Source: an uncultured Bacteroidales bacterium (lineage in GTDB: Bacteria > Bacteroidota > Bacteroidia > Bacteroidales > Bacteroidaceae). From it: a stretch of DNA of 64,000 nt. Every line of letters starts with the position of its first letter. Position 1 is the first letter of the stretch. Below, piece by piece: positions 35,230 through 44,893 of the stretch. The position numbers were made by a program, and so were the translations under genes. The notes beneath the pieces are model-generated. The model saw nothing but the letters and a program-made list of their open reading frames with translations, had not been told where the DNA came from and ran no database searches. The DNA lies in assembly GCA_902798615.1 (NCBI GenBank), contig CADBXL010000006.1:1-64000 (forward strand). The letters are read 5' to 3'.

Positions 35230-38200
35230 TTATCTAAGAGTATAATGAACACCGAAGTTGATTGTCTGCATCAAAGTTGTACGACCAAGGAAGTGATGCT
35301 GACCACCACGATTCAACACATAGATTGTTGGCTGACAGAATGCAGCAAGACGATCTGCAATACGACGAGAGATACGGATACCTGCATGTACACCGATACT
35401 AATGTCCTTTGCACGAAAATCAGGGTCAAGGTGTCTAACCTTGTCTGCATTTTGGAAATATACAGTAGGACCAATGAATGCATCGAATTCAGTTGTACGT
35501 GGACGGAAACCACCCATAAGAGTCGTAATATTAGCATTGAAACTTGCAGAAAGAAGTCCCAGATTTACTACCCTTGCTGACTGCATATCACTTCGAGCAA
35601 CTAATTCGTATGTCAAACGACCAGCATAATATTCGGAGAAACGATATTCACCAAATATCATTCCCTGACCGCCAGTAATGAAGCCCTTGGAACCAACAGC
35701 CTTAGAGGTATGACCACGATAACTATGGAACATATTAATACCGCCAGCAATACCAAAACGAAGACGTGAAGAAAGCCATGGCTTGAAATCATACATAGCG
35801 CTGATATCACGCATCTCACGATATTTCTCTGTACGAAGATTCATACCAAAACCAAGTTTGATAGAATGACGTCCCTGACTATTATCATCAAATACCCATG
35901 ATTCGTAAACAGGATCCTGTGGTCTTGTAGAACTTGCTGTTGAATAAAGATATTCAATAAAGATATTCAAGTCATCGCTGAGTTTATACCAAGGATGAAT
36001 ACCAAAATTCAAGCTTGTGATATTCTGTTTCAAGAGACCAAAGCTATCATCAATCTTCTGTTTGTTGATATAAGCAGCTGTCATATACCTATGCATACGC
36101 TTCTGTCCCATACCTATACCGACAAAACCATAAACTCCCCAAGGATCATCCCACGTAAAATCTCTGAAGAATCCCATAGGATTAACAAGAAGATCAACTC
36201 TTCCACCAAGGTAGTTTTCATTAAAGAACTCATACCCACTCATAAGCGGATTATCGCCTTTATTACTTCCCCACTCATAGTATCCCCATTCTGTAGAACG
36301 ACGTGTAAGTGTTCCTCTGAAACCTGCTACCGGAGCAAACCACTTACCAACAGAAATACTACTCTCATAACCAATACCGAGTCGTGAGCCGCCTACATTA
36401 GGATCCTGATTCTGTGCAGAAGTCATGCAGATACCAGAAGATGCCTCCACAAAGAGAGGGTCACGCCAACGCTCAAGGTCAAGAGAATCTTCGAAAGATG
36501 AAAGACGCTTAGCTGGAGCAAGTGCATACTGAACACCCAAGTTGAAAGTCTGTAGAGCCTGCCATCCACCCATCTTTGGAGTTTCACTACCATACTTAAC
36601 ATTCTTAACAAGATATGCAGTAGGCATAAAGAATACAGAAGCCTGATTTGTAAATCTATAACTCAGACGAAGATTGATGTTACCTCCAAGTTTAAGGTCA
36701 CTGTCAGTAATAGGGAAAACAGGATTTCCTACAACAGCAGATGCAGTCTCACCAGTCAACCATGAAGCAGTCAAACCAATACCACCATCAACATCCCATT
36801 TACGATATGGATCAACTCCACGCATAAGACTTGCTAAGTGGAACACAGGTCCAATATTGAACATTGTCATATGAGATGAATGATTGATCGCAGAACCACC
36901 ATCCCACCTTGGCTTTTTATTTCCTGTAATATCGTATAGATTTATATACTCCATACCAATTCTGGTTGAAATATAATGATTGAAACGATATTCGCCAAAC
37001 AATGTGAATCCACTAACAATAGGATTCTTCTGAGCACTCAGATAAGGATAATGTGTCTGCTGACGCTGAAGATAAGCAGCACCCACACCGAGTGTAAGAC
37101 GTGAAGCTACGTTAGGATAAATAGGAAGTTCTTCTGGAAGATATGTATCTCTATATTTACGAGATTCACTAGTTACTGTGAAACCAACATTAACATCAAA
37201 GTTATAACGCTTTGATAATCTAGACATTCCTTCATATCTTGTCACATGTGGCTCAATAAAAATCTGTACGCCTCTATCAACACCATACCAACCATGAACA
37301 CCACCTTCCAAATTGATTATATTTGAAGAATATAAGGAACTACTTCCCTTATATTTCTGTACATGACCAATACTTAAACCACCAACAAGATAAGCACCAT
37401 ACTTTGAATTCCAATCATAGTAACGACCAAATCCAAAAGGATTCACAATACCTTCAACTCGAATTCCCCCCCAGGAATAACGGTTTGACACCTCAAAACC
37501 ATCGCCCTGATATGCTTTTTCATATTCTGCATTACGACCAGTTGCACCAAATCGCATACCGAAAGCTGGTGAGAACCACTTACCAACAGCAACTGCAGTA
37601 TTATGACCGCGATGTCCAAATGAAGCTCCTGTCTGGAAATCTATGAAATAAGGATTCTGCCAAACACGAAGTTTCTCTACATCGGTCAAACCTGCATAAT
37701 GCCATGAACTGCGAATACGATTCCAAGCCTCTGGGCTATTGTGATCACGAAGATAGTAAGCATAGGTACCACGAATACCATAATACAAGTCGTACTTATG
37801 CCAGTTTCTTTTTACAGAATTATCAATCTGGTCAGAAGCAATACCAACATATGGTTCTATAGAGAAATAACTCCTAGGACCACCGTAGATGCCAAAAGAA
37901 AGACCGAAATGTGCGTTCATAGAGAATTTCCATCCTTCCATTTCCTTTTCCAACCAATCACCTCTTGCAGGCGTAGACTTAGTAAAGCCAAAACCCAAAC
38001 CACCAAATGCACTAATATTTACAGGACGCTGTGGATTGTAACCAGCAAAATAAGTTGACAAATTATAAAGATAGTCAATGTTTCCATTAACCATATAGAA
38101 TCTTTGCGTATTACCAGTATATGTACGCAACGCATTTTCCGTATTGATGTATAAACGGGCACTACTCATAGGATTAAAATTCTTACCAACACCAAAATGG

Positions 38201-38562
38201 GCATTCTCCATTGTGTTGAGTCTGAATCCTTCAATAGCACCGATTCTCTGCAAGCCAAAACCACCCATAAAGTAGAAGTGATCCCAGAAATTCTTGCTTG
38301 TGAAAGTGTCACCAGTAGGCAGGAAACGATTCTCCATGATATAATCATGAGCATTCAGCTGTCCCTCCTGCTGAGCACGATTAATCTTACTCAACTTTGA
38401 GACATCCTTATTTGCAATGAATTCCTCCTCATCAATGTCAACTGTGTCGTTGGCAGCGGTATATACTTCTCTATTGGATAGAGAAGCTTTTGCTACCGCA
38501 TTCACTGCGGTGCAACTCAACAGCATTACTGCCAAAGATATGAAATATTTTGTCTTATTCAT
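35230..38562 (-). CDS. 1110-aa repeated multi-barrel outer-membrane protein
   Basis: A secreted protein with a signal peptide (MNKTKYFISLAVMLLSCTAV) and an acidic linker. Five beta-barrel-like modules follow. Type A at about 92-270, 297-465 and 698-910 shares VGKWFSPAFGMRFGA/VGKWFAPVAGFRGTL and VNPFGFGR/VNPMGFFR. Type B at about 480-682 and 925-1110 shares FGEYRFNHYISTRIG/FGEYRFSEYYAGRLT and FNLGVQYAL/INFGVHYTL. The order is A-A-B-A-B. Each module is the size of an 8-strand barrel. I do not recognise the family. It lies between the OmpA-like gene and the TPR gene. Confidence 0.82.
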   Translation of the reverse strand: MNKTKYFISLAVMLLSCTAVNAVAKASLSNREVYTAANDTVDIDEEEFIANKDVSKLSKINRAQQEGQLNAHDYIMENRFLPTGDTFTSKNFWDHFYFMGGFGLQRIGAIEGFRLNTMENAHFGVGKNFNPMSSARLYINTENALRTYTGNTQRFYMVNGNIDYLYNLSTYFAGYNPQRPVNISAFGGLGFGFTKSTPARGDWLEKEMEGWKFSMNAHFGLSFGIYGGPRSYFSIEPYVGIASDQIDNSVKRNWHKYDLYYGIRGTYAYYLRDHNSPEAWNRIRSSWHYAGLTDVEKLRVWQNPYFIDFQTGASFGHRGHNTAVAVGKWFSPAFGMRFGATGRNAEYEKAYQGDGFEVSNRYSWGGIRVEGIVNPFGFGRYYDWNSKYGAYLVGGLSIGHVQKYKGSSSLYSSNIINLEGGVHGWYGVDRGVQIFIEPHVTRYEGMSRLSKRYNFDVNVGFTVTSESRKYRDTYLPEELPIYPNVASRLTLGVGAAYLQRQQTHYPYLSAQKNPIVSGFTLFGEYRFNHYISTRIGMEYINLYDITGNKKPRWDGGSAINHSSHMTMFNIGPVFHLASLMRGVDPYRKWDVDGGIGLTASWLTGETASAVVGNPVFPITDSDLKLGGNINLRLSYRFTNQASVFFMPTAYLVKNVKYGSETPKMGGWQALQTFNLGVQYALAPAKRLSSFEDSLDLERWRDPLFVEASSGICMTSAQNQDPNVGGSRLGIGYESSISVGKWFAPVAGFRGTLTRRSTEWGYYEWGSNKGDNPLMSGYEFFNENYLGGRVDLLVNPMGFFRDFTWDDPWGVYGFVGIGMGQKRMHRYMTAAYINKQKIDDSFGLLKQNITSLNFGIHPWYKLSDDLNIFIEYLYSTASSTRPQDPVYESWVFDDNSQGRHSIKLGFGMNLRTEKYREMRDISAMYDFKPWLSSRLRFGIAGGINMFHSYRGHTSKAVGSKGFITGGQGMIFGEYRFSEYYAGRLTYELVARSDMQSARVVNLGLLSASFNANITTLMGGFRPRTTEFDAFIGPTVYFQNADKVRHLDPDFRAKDISIGVHAGIRISRRIADRLAAFCQPTIYVLNRGGQHHFLGRTTLMQTINFGVHYTLR

Positions 38563-38622
38563 TTTCTTTAAAAAGCTGGTTATATATCAGCGATTATATA
38601 GTTTCCTGATTTAATTGACGAT

Positions 38623-41232
38623 TTAATCCTCTTCTTCCTCTGTCTTAGTTTCTGCATTATCCTGCGCAGGCTGCTGTCCTGCATTAGGATTTGCCGCATT
38701 TGCAGTTTGATCAAGATTCAGATTAACAACAACATCGTCTTCCTCATCACCTCCACTAACAGAAATGTCCTCTTCATTTTCAGACGACTTTCCATCCTCT
38801 GATAGTACAACAAGATCATTGAAGCGCTGTTCATACTTCGCGTAATCCTTCTTCTTGTAAAGGTAAATCTTTCGAAGATCATCACTAACCTGACCATCAT
38901 TAAAGTAATAGAACTTATAGCTTGGTTCCAACTTGAAAGCATGGTGGAAGTAAGCAAGATAATCAGGTATATAGTTAGGACGCGCCACCTTCGTATTCTT
39001 GAAGGCTTCCGTACGAGCTGCCATAATACCCTTCATATACCACTTCTTTGCATTGCTATCATCCATTGCGTTTACAAGGGAATCAATATGATGCTGAGTA
39101 AGTCCCAATTGCTTAATAGTCATCAACTCAAGAGCTGCCTCTGTATAGAATACAGCGTGGTTATCTTTATGAGATGAAAGTACCTCTTCCATTTCCTGAA
39201 GATATGAGTTTGTTTCAGATGGAGACATCTGTTTTGTCACACACTTCATGAAACGATCCTTGAAACTGATAAACATACGAAGCTTAGCAACCTTTGGATC
39301 ATTCTGTTCAGAAGCCTTACCAAACCAGAAATTCATATAACTCTGAGCACTATCACGCTCATCCCTCATATAATAGGTAAGAATCTGGTTGATGAGAATT
39401 TCACGACGATTCTTCTGTGCGACATCTGAATTACGAGCAGGTCTTCCCTGTACTCTTGAACTACGAGTATTAATGAAAGGACGAAGGATGTTAAGGTCCG
39501 GAGCACCTTCTCTCATCTTAAGAATTGCCATTCTGTTTGCACAATACATGGCAAACTTTACATTTTCATAACCTAAGTCCTTAGTTACCTGACGATATGC
39601 AAGACGAGTAATGATATCCTGGTCTTCCTTGTCTTCAATAACGTCAAAGAGGTTATAGTAGTCACCATCAGAAAGGTGTGCCTTACCATCAATAAGATCC
39701 TGCTTATTAGCATAATAGAAAGCTGCTACCTCAGCTCCGTTCATGATATGCTTACGCTCATAACGATAAGTACAACGCATTCTACGCATTGACTCAAGGA
39801 TAGGAACTATATATGTATCATAGAATGGAAGAAACTTAATACTTGCCTCACCTGAAGGAATTACAGCACGAAGAGAGTCTGCCTTATCCTTGTTTCCTTC
39901 TTCATCAAGCTGCTTCGCAACATCATCCCAACTATAAACTCTTGGAGCCTGTTTTGAGAAATTTACATCTGCCTTACCAAGACCATTTCGAAGAATGTTA
40001 TATGCAACATCCAAACGACCAGAAGCAAGTTTACGGTTAGCTTCGAAACCACCATCAGGAGATGCAGTAGCCTCAATTGAAACCTGCATCAGAAGATCAC
40101 CATAAGATCTCAACTCATCAAGGAATGTTTCCTTAATAGAATCATTCAAAGCATCCTGAATAAGAACAGACTTACCAACCTGGAAGCGGAGCTTGATATC
40201 CTGATTCTTAGTCTCAAAGTTTTCTTCAGCCTGAGTAGCGAATTCATCAAGATCCATATCTGCTTGAGATACTGCCAAGTTCAGGAACTTATAATAGTTC
40301 TTTTTTGTACAAGAAGACTGGCTTGCCCATTGTGCAAGATAAATATGGTGATAGTCAGCAACCTCTACAAGATATGGGAACTTGTAATCCATACTTGGAG
40401 TACGCTTCTTATAAATTACAGTTGTATCAATATCCACACGATTGTGGAGATTCAAAATGATGTTACTTGAATAGTAATCTTTCAACTTATCGTTCTTACG
40501 ATAGTTGTAGCCCATACGACGGTCCTGAAGCTCATGATATTCAGCACCCTCATAGCATAGACCTTTTACAAAGTCAACAGAATCACCCGTTTCACACTCT
40601 ACTGCATATGGCTGTATGATAAGACGAGAATCTTCTGCAACCGTACCAGCAGGGAGATGCACAACAATTGGAATATAACAGTTTATACCATCATCAAGTG
40701 CTGGAGCAGCAACAACGCTCAAAGTATCACGACTTTGACCTTGTACCTCAACGTTACTAAGAGTATGATTAGCCTTAAAGTCAATCTTTTTCTCATGAAC
40801 ATGAACATATTCCGTCTGACCAGCAACAGTCTCGATAACAATGAAATCAGCGCCATCAGAAGTCAAGTCATCGTCAGGGTCGAAAGATGTTATAAGCAAT
40901 GCCATTCCTGGATACAAAACGCGAACATTGAAAGTACCGTTAGCCTTTGACTTCTTGAATGTCACATTATGCTTAGCAACTGCTTCATCAAAAGCAAGAG
41001 GATTCGTACCATTTGAAATCTCAGGCATAGTAGCCTCAAGAATAGCCTTTACATCGTTAGCCTTTTTCGATGTTTTGAAAAGAGCATAACGAAGTGGCTT
41101 GGTGGTTACCTCATCACCAGTCTTAAACTGAACCTTGACACTAGCAGTAAATGGCTCGTCACTCTGCGCCATAAGTGAATTACTTACGACAAAAAGCAAC
41201 ATTGTCAAAAGGATAAATAATTTCTTCATCAT
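38623..41232 (-). CDS. Large periplasmic protein with OmpA-like module
   Basis: An 869-aa protein with a signal peptide (MMKKLFILLTMLLFVVSNSL, then MAQ). Around residues 335-410 an OmpA/MotB-like peptidoglycan-binding stretch is visible: LRFQVGKSVLIQDALNDSIK, then VSIEATASPDGGFEANRKLA, SGRLDVAYNIL. The long helical C-terminal half ends in a very acidic tail (ENEEDISVSGGDEEDDVVVN, then KTEEEED). It could tie the outer-membrane components of this operon to peptidoglycan; that is inference. The N-terminal beta-rich part is unassigned. Gaps to its neighbours are about 60 bp on each side. Confidence 0.82.
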   Translation of the reverse strand: MMKKLFILLTMLLFVVSNSLMAQSDEPFTASVKVQFKTGDEVTTKPLRYALFKTSKKANDVKAILEATMPEISNGTNPLAFDEAVAKHNVTFKKSKANGTFNVRVLYPGMALLITSFDPDDDLTSDGADFIVIETVAGQTEYVHVHEKKIDFKANHTLSNVEVQGQSRDTLSVVAAPALDDGINCYIPIVVHLPAGTVAEDSRLIIQPYAVECETGDSVDFVKGLCYEGAEYHELQDRRMGYNYRKNDKLKDYYSSNIILNLHNRVDIDTTVIYKKRTPSMDYKFPYLVEVADYHHIYLAQWASQSSCTKKNYYKFLNLAVSQADMDLDEFATQAEENFETKNQDIKLRFQVGKSVLIQDALNDSIKETFLDELRSYGDLLMQVSIEATASPDGGFEANRKLASGRLDVAYNILRNGLGKADVNFSKQAPRVYSWDDVAKQLDEEGNKDKADSLRAVIPSGEASIKFLPFYDTYIVPILESMRRMRCTYRYERKHIMNGAEVAAFYYANKQDLIDGKAHLSDGDYYNLFDVIEDKEDQDIITRLAYRQVTKDLGYENVKFAMYCANRMAILKMREGAPDLNILRPFINTRSSRVQGRPARNSDVAQKNRREILINQILTYYMRDERDSAQSYMNFWFGKASEQNDPKVAKLRMFISFKDRFMKCVTKQMSPSETNSYLQEMEEVLSSHKDNHAVFYTEAALELMTIKQLGLTQHHIDSLVNAMDDSNAKKWYMKGIMAARTEAFKNTKVARPNYIPDYLAYFHHAFKLEPSYKFYYFNDGQVSDDLRKIYLYKKKDYAKYEQRFNDLVVLSEDGKSSENEEDISVSGGDEEDDVVVNLNLDQTANAANPNAGQQPAQDNAETKTEEEED

Positions 41233-41296
41233 TCTTATATCTGCATCTATACTGACAGACGACTATTATTGATTATACAAACTGTATATATATTGT

Positions 41297-41857
41297 TTAC
41301 TTTAAAACGTATGAGATCGAGATACCGATTCGTGTAGGAAGAAGATAGTATCCACGCGCATTTGACTGGGTGTAACCATTTTCCCTTGAGTCCTCATCGC
41401 GAGAGCCTATAAAATTCTCCTTTTGGTTATAGTATATTGCGCCATAACCAGCATGGAAGTCAAGACTTAGACGGCGAGTAATGTTATAAACATATCCAAA
41501 TGTCAGACCTGCGCCAACCGCATCACCTTTGTAGGTCTTGTTCTTCCATTCAATGTCATAACGTCCACCAATAGCGCCCAAGCCCATGAAGATTCCATGA
41601 ACAGGGCGATGAGAAAGATAGTAACGGAATTCCGGCTGAATAACCGTAGCCTCAATATTCTTTCCCAGGGCCTTCCACCCATAGATAAAATTCACGCCAA
41701 AAGAGGTCTTATTGCCTGTGACGATTTCCATACCAAGTGATGGAGCCATCATAGCATCCATTGCCAGGTCTGTATTTATAGCTACCATCTGAGCTTTAGC
41801 ACTCAGAGATATAACAACAGCACATACTATAGAGAGTATTTTCTTCATTCTTTTCAC
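41297..41857 (-). CDS. DUF3575 family outer-membrane protein
   Basis: A 186-aa protein with a signal peptide (MKRMKKILSIVCAVVISLSA) and a small barrel-like body: AINTDLAMDAMMAPSLGMEI, VIQPEFRYYLSHRPVHGIFM, GAGLTFGYVYNITRRLSLDF, ISISYVLK. This matches DUF3575 proteins, which in Bacteroidetes commonly accompany DUF5119 and fimbrillin-type genes. It starts 4 bp after the DUF5119-like gene. No Mfa1/FimA-type fimbrillin is visible nearby. Confidence 0.85.
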   Translation of the reverse strand: MKRMKKILSIVCAVVISLSAKAQMVAINTDLAMDAMMAPSLGMEIVTGNKTSFGVNFIYGWKALGKNIEATVIQPEFRYYLSHRPVHGIFMGLGAIGGRYDIEWKNKTYKGDAVGAGLTFGYVYNITRRLSLDFHAGYGAIYYNQKENFIGSRDEDSRENGYTQSNARGYYLLPTRIGISISYVLK

Positions 41858-41861
41858 TTAA

Positions 41862-42752
41862 TTAAAATGTAATATCTCCAAGATTAATGATACGACGTTT
41901 TGTCCCATCATCTTCTTGACCATCAACTACAGTATATCTAACAGACTTCATCTCAGGAGTTGTTGATGTATCATCACCCTTGAAGCGCACATAGATATTG
42001 GCTGTACCAGTTTTAGAAACACCAAGCACAGTCAGATATTGCTTAAACTCCCTCTTTGTATCCTTTGCTGTACCACCAATAGAAAGAACACACTTTACCT
42101 TATTACCTTCGACAGCAGCCCCATTCGGTTTTTTCTTTCCTATGATGTCACATATTTCCACATATACATTCTGGGCTGCACGACTTGACGTAATACTTCC
42201 AGAAACCTTATATTGTGTTGTAAGCTTATAAGGCTTTTGAAAAGTAGCATGTGCCTCCTGCCCCAACTTTACTTCCACCAACATAGTAGAATCCGCATAA
42301 ATCCCAGCAGAATTGCTTGATACATATTTCCCAGACAGAGCCTTTTTAACCCCTTCATCAGAAGTGCTATACTCTGTAGTCTTACATGAAATAATCACAT
42401 CGCCATAATATTGGCTTCCCTTTGAAAGTGCCTCAAAATCAAAATTCTCATAGTCATAGCCAGTGTTTCTACTTATAGCATAGAACTTATACTTTCCCAT
42501 AGGAATATTAGTCAACTTATTTTCTTTATTGAAATTATAAGTAAACACTGTATCACAACTACCAGCTGTGTTTGTTGCAAAAACTACAGTACGTGTAGTA
42601 GGCCAATCTGCCAAACTCACCGTAACAGCCGTACTCTTCTTCTGCTCAACAAGTTCCTCTTCAGAAACCAGATCAACTTGCGAACATGAAGCAAAAGAGG
42701 CAGAAACCACAGCTATTGACAATATATTTCTGAGTATCTTATTCATTTTCAT
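41862..42752 (-). CDS. DUF5119-like surface lipoprotein
   Basis: A 296-aa lipoprotein: signal ending SASFASC (lipobox, Cys about 23), followed by beta-rich sequence with LADWPTTRTVVFATNTAG, NIPMGKYKFYAISRNTGYDY and GSITSSRAAQNVYVEICDII. The layout and the DUF3575 neighbour fit DUF5119, a fimbrillin-like lipoprotein group of Bacteroidetes. It may be an anchor or subunit of a surface structure. Gaps are 9 bp upstream and 4 bp downstream. Confidence 0.8.
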   Translation of the reverse strand: MKMNKILRNILSIAVVSASFASCSQVDLVSEEELVEQKKSTAVTVSLADWPTTRTVVFATNTAGSCDTVFTYNFNKENKLTNIPMGKYKFYAISRNTGYDYENFDFEALSKGSQYYGDVIISCKTTEYSTSDEGVKKALSGKYVSSNSAGIYADSTMLVEVKLGQEAHATFQKPYKLTTQYKVSGSITSSRAAQNVYVEICDIIGKKKPNGAAVEGNKVKCVLSIGGTAKDTKREFKQYLTVLGVSKTGTANIYVRFKGDDTSTTPEMKSVRYTVVDGQEDDGTKRRIINLGDITF

Positions 42753-42761
42753 TATCCCCGA

Positions 42762-44474
42762 TTAATTGTTATTTTTCGCAGCCTTTGCAGCAGCCTTGGC
42801 TTCTGCTTCAGCTCTCTTCTTTGCCTCCTTCTCAGCCTTAGCTGCTTCCTTCTCAGCCTTAGCCTTTGCCTTTGCCTCTTCCTGAGCTCTCTTCTTAGCC
42901 TCACGCTCTGCCTTTGCAGCCTCAGCCTTAGCATCAGCATCAGAATCGCCATTGAGTGACTGGCTCTGCTTCTTCAACTGCTCCTCACGCTTCTTCTGCT
43001 GTTCTTTTTCCTGCTTTTCGAGATAGCGCTGCCATTCCTTTCTCTCGGCTTCACGTTGCTTTTCCTTAGCAGCCTCCTTAGCATCACGCTCCTTCTGGAG
43101 AGCCTTCTGTTCAGCATCATACTTTCTCTGTTCAGCATAAGCCTCATTCATACGTTTACGCTTCTCAGCCTCGTACTTCCTGTTCTCCTCGGCCATCTGC
43201 TTCTCCATAGCCTTCTCCTCTGCAGCCTGCTGCTTCAAGAGAGCCTTTTCCTCAGCATCAAGAGCCTTCTCAAGCTTGCGTTCCTCAGCCTCTTTCAGCT
43301 TATCAGCCTCAATCTGCTGACGAACCTGCTCCTCTACCTTACGAGCATTAGCCTTATCTACGAGAGCGATACTATCCTCCTTAGCCTTCTGCTCCTGAGC
43401 CTTAATACGCTCCAGACGCTGCTGTTCGCGAGCCTGCTCCTGAATCTTACGAGCCTGCTCCTCACGAGCCTTGTCAGCTTTACGCTTCATATCACGAGTA
43501 TCGGCCAATTTCTGGTCAATAACACTCTCATGATTTCTCATATTTATAATAAGGAGAGAGTCATACTTATTCTGATAGAAACGGTAAATCTTTAGATACT
43601 CCATATCGCGCTTACGCAATTCAGCACGATAGTCAAGTTCTGCGAGCACCTTTTCCTGATACTTCAAGTCAACATCGTATCTCCAACGATACTTTGTATA
43701 TACATTAGCCTTGCCAACACGATACACAAGACCAACACGCGCCTCGGTCAAGATAGGGAATGGCACAATCTTCAAACCTGTCTTAGAGTCAGGAATTGTA
43801 GTATAAGTTGAAGTCTGGCTGTCATGGCTATACTTCTCATAATCAGCAAGAGCAAAACCTGCGCTAAAACCAAAATCAAGATCAACGCTCTTTCCGCTAG
43901 GGAATATATAAAGAGGACGAATCACACCATACTGGAAGCCCAAGGTATATGCCTGTCCCTGTATACCTTCCTTACCGAAAAGGAATGAAAAGTCATCATA
44001 CGCCAAATAAGCACCACGATACCAAGTAGTACGAGGATGCTTTGGACGACGACGACGACCTGAGAAGATTTTCTCATAGGTATGGCGATGAGGACCAAGT
44101 TCATTGTTAGTCTTTCGAGTATGCCAATAGTTACGGAACTCTGCGCGAGCCTCGAACAGATTATACACGACACCTGGATTATAGGTATGCTTAGTATTCC
44201 AGTTACCCCTAACATTAAGACCAATGGCATTACGGCTCCAGTTGTATTTACCGAGATCAAACTCCACACCGAAGTTTGCAAGGAGCATCATCCAGTCCAC
44301 ACCATTTGTACGAAGGGAAATACGATCGCTTATAGAAAGCGAATCGAGCTTATGGTCATCTGCCATCTTCTTCTGCGCGAAAGCACATGAAGATGAAACC
44401 AGCATCATAAGCAGCACGCAATATTTCAGCCCTTTAAAATTCACTGTTTTAATCAAAACTTTAATATATAACAT
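42762..44474 (-). CDS. DUF3575-type barrel fused to a long charged helix
   Basis: A 570-aa protein, first gene of the six-gene operon. A signal peptide (LLMMLVSSSCAFAQ, ending about 34) leads into a barrel-like domain to about residue 268 (GVEFDLGKYNWSRNAIGLNV, VGLVYRVGKANVYTKYRWRY). From about 272 to 566 the sequence is almost only K, E, R, A, Q and D with no Pro or Gly over long runs (EEKAMEKQMAEENRKYEAEK, KAEKEAAKAEKEAKKRAEAE). It would form a coiled coil or single alpha-helix like TolA domain II. The combination is unusual. The promoter is at 44608-44639. Confidence 0.85.
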   Translation of the reverse strand: MLYIKVLIKTVNFKGLKYCVLLMMLVSSSCAFAQKKMADDHKLDSLSISDRISLRTNGVDWMMLLANFGVEFDLGKYNWSRNAIGLNVRGNWNTKHTYNPGVVYNLFEARAEFRNYWHTRKTNNELGPHRHTYEKIFSGRRRRPKHPRTTWYRGAYLAYDDFSFLFGKEGIQGQAYTLGFQYGVIRPLYIFPSGKSVDLDFGFSAGFALADYEKYSHDSQTSTYTTIPDSKTGLKIVPFPILTEARVGLVYRVGKANVYTKYRWRYDVDLKYQEKVLAELDYRAELRKRDMEYLKIYRFYQNKYDSLLIINMRNHESVIDQKLADTRDMKRKADKAREEQARKIQEQAREQQRLERIKAQEQKAKEDSIALVDKANARKVEEQVRQQIEADKLKEAEERKLEKALDAEEKALLKQQAAEEKAMEKQMAEENRKYEAEKRKRMNEAYAEQRKYDAEQKALQKERDAKEAAKEKQREAERKEWQRYLEKQEKEQQKKREEQLKKQSQSLNGDSDADAKAEAAKAEREAKKRAQEEAKAKAKAEKEAAKAEKEAKKRAEAEAKAAAKAAKNNN

Positions 44475-44607
44475 TTTTTAACCCCAAACATGTCTACCAC
44501 ACATAGGAGCATTCTTTCTTCCACTTATATCTCCTAACTAATTGAAATTGTAGCAGTTACGGGAGACCCCAATAACAAAATCAGTATGAAGACCCTAAAA
44601 CTGACTG

Positions 44608-44639
44608 CAAAGTTAAATATTTTTAATTGAATATGCAAA
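44608..44639 (-). promoter_or_regulatory. Promoter of the six-gene envelope operon
   Basis: Minus-strand -7 TAACTTTG (44608-44615), 20-bp spacer, -33 TTTG (44636-44639). The leader to the first ATG is about 130 nt. No second promoter of this quality is seen within the operon. Confidence 0.85.
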
Positions 44640-44800
44640 CAAATTCTCAACTTTTATATATTTTTTAACATATATATTAACATTTTTCATTTTCCTCAAA
44701 TAAAACTCAAAACAACAATATTACTGATACCCTTTCGTAGAAAGTCATTCAAATTCCCCTTTACAAAGTCCTTTACAGGCAACTTTCATAATTGAGATTC

Positions 44801-44850
44801 AGAACGGACTTACAACGGACCTATAACGGACTTACAACGGACCTACATAT
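44801..44850. repeat. 11-bp-period intergenic array R3
   Basis: AACGGA cores at 44803, 44814, 44825 and 44836, exact 11-bp period, alternating ACTTAC and CCTATA tails. It lies between the GH43 stop codon and the promoter of the six-gene operon. Confidence 0.92.
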
Positions 44851-44893
44851 AAGAGCAATCTCAACGAGCAAAAAAGCATCACGAAGAGAACTG

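Noticed and set aside
43056-43595. 179-aa Leu/Ser-rich plus-strand frame
   Set aside because: It is the antisense reading of the Lys/Glu/Ala-rich helix, which turns into Leu/Ser codons; it only mimics a membrane protein.
44480-44800. tRNA or small RNA gene upstream of the envelope operon
   Set aside because: No cloverleaf or stable hairpin-terminator unit; only the operon promoter and AT-rich sequence are supported.
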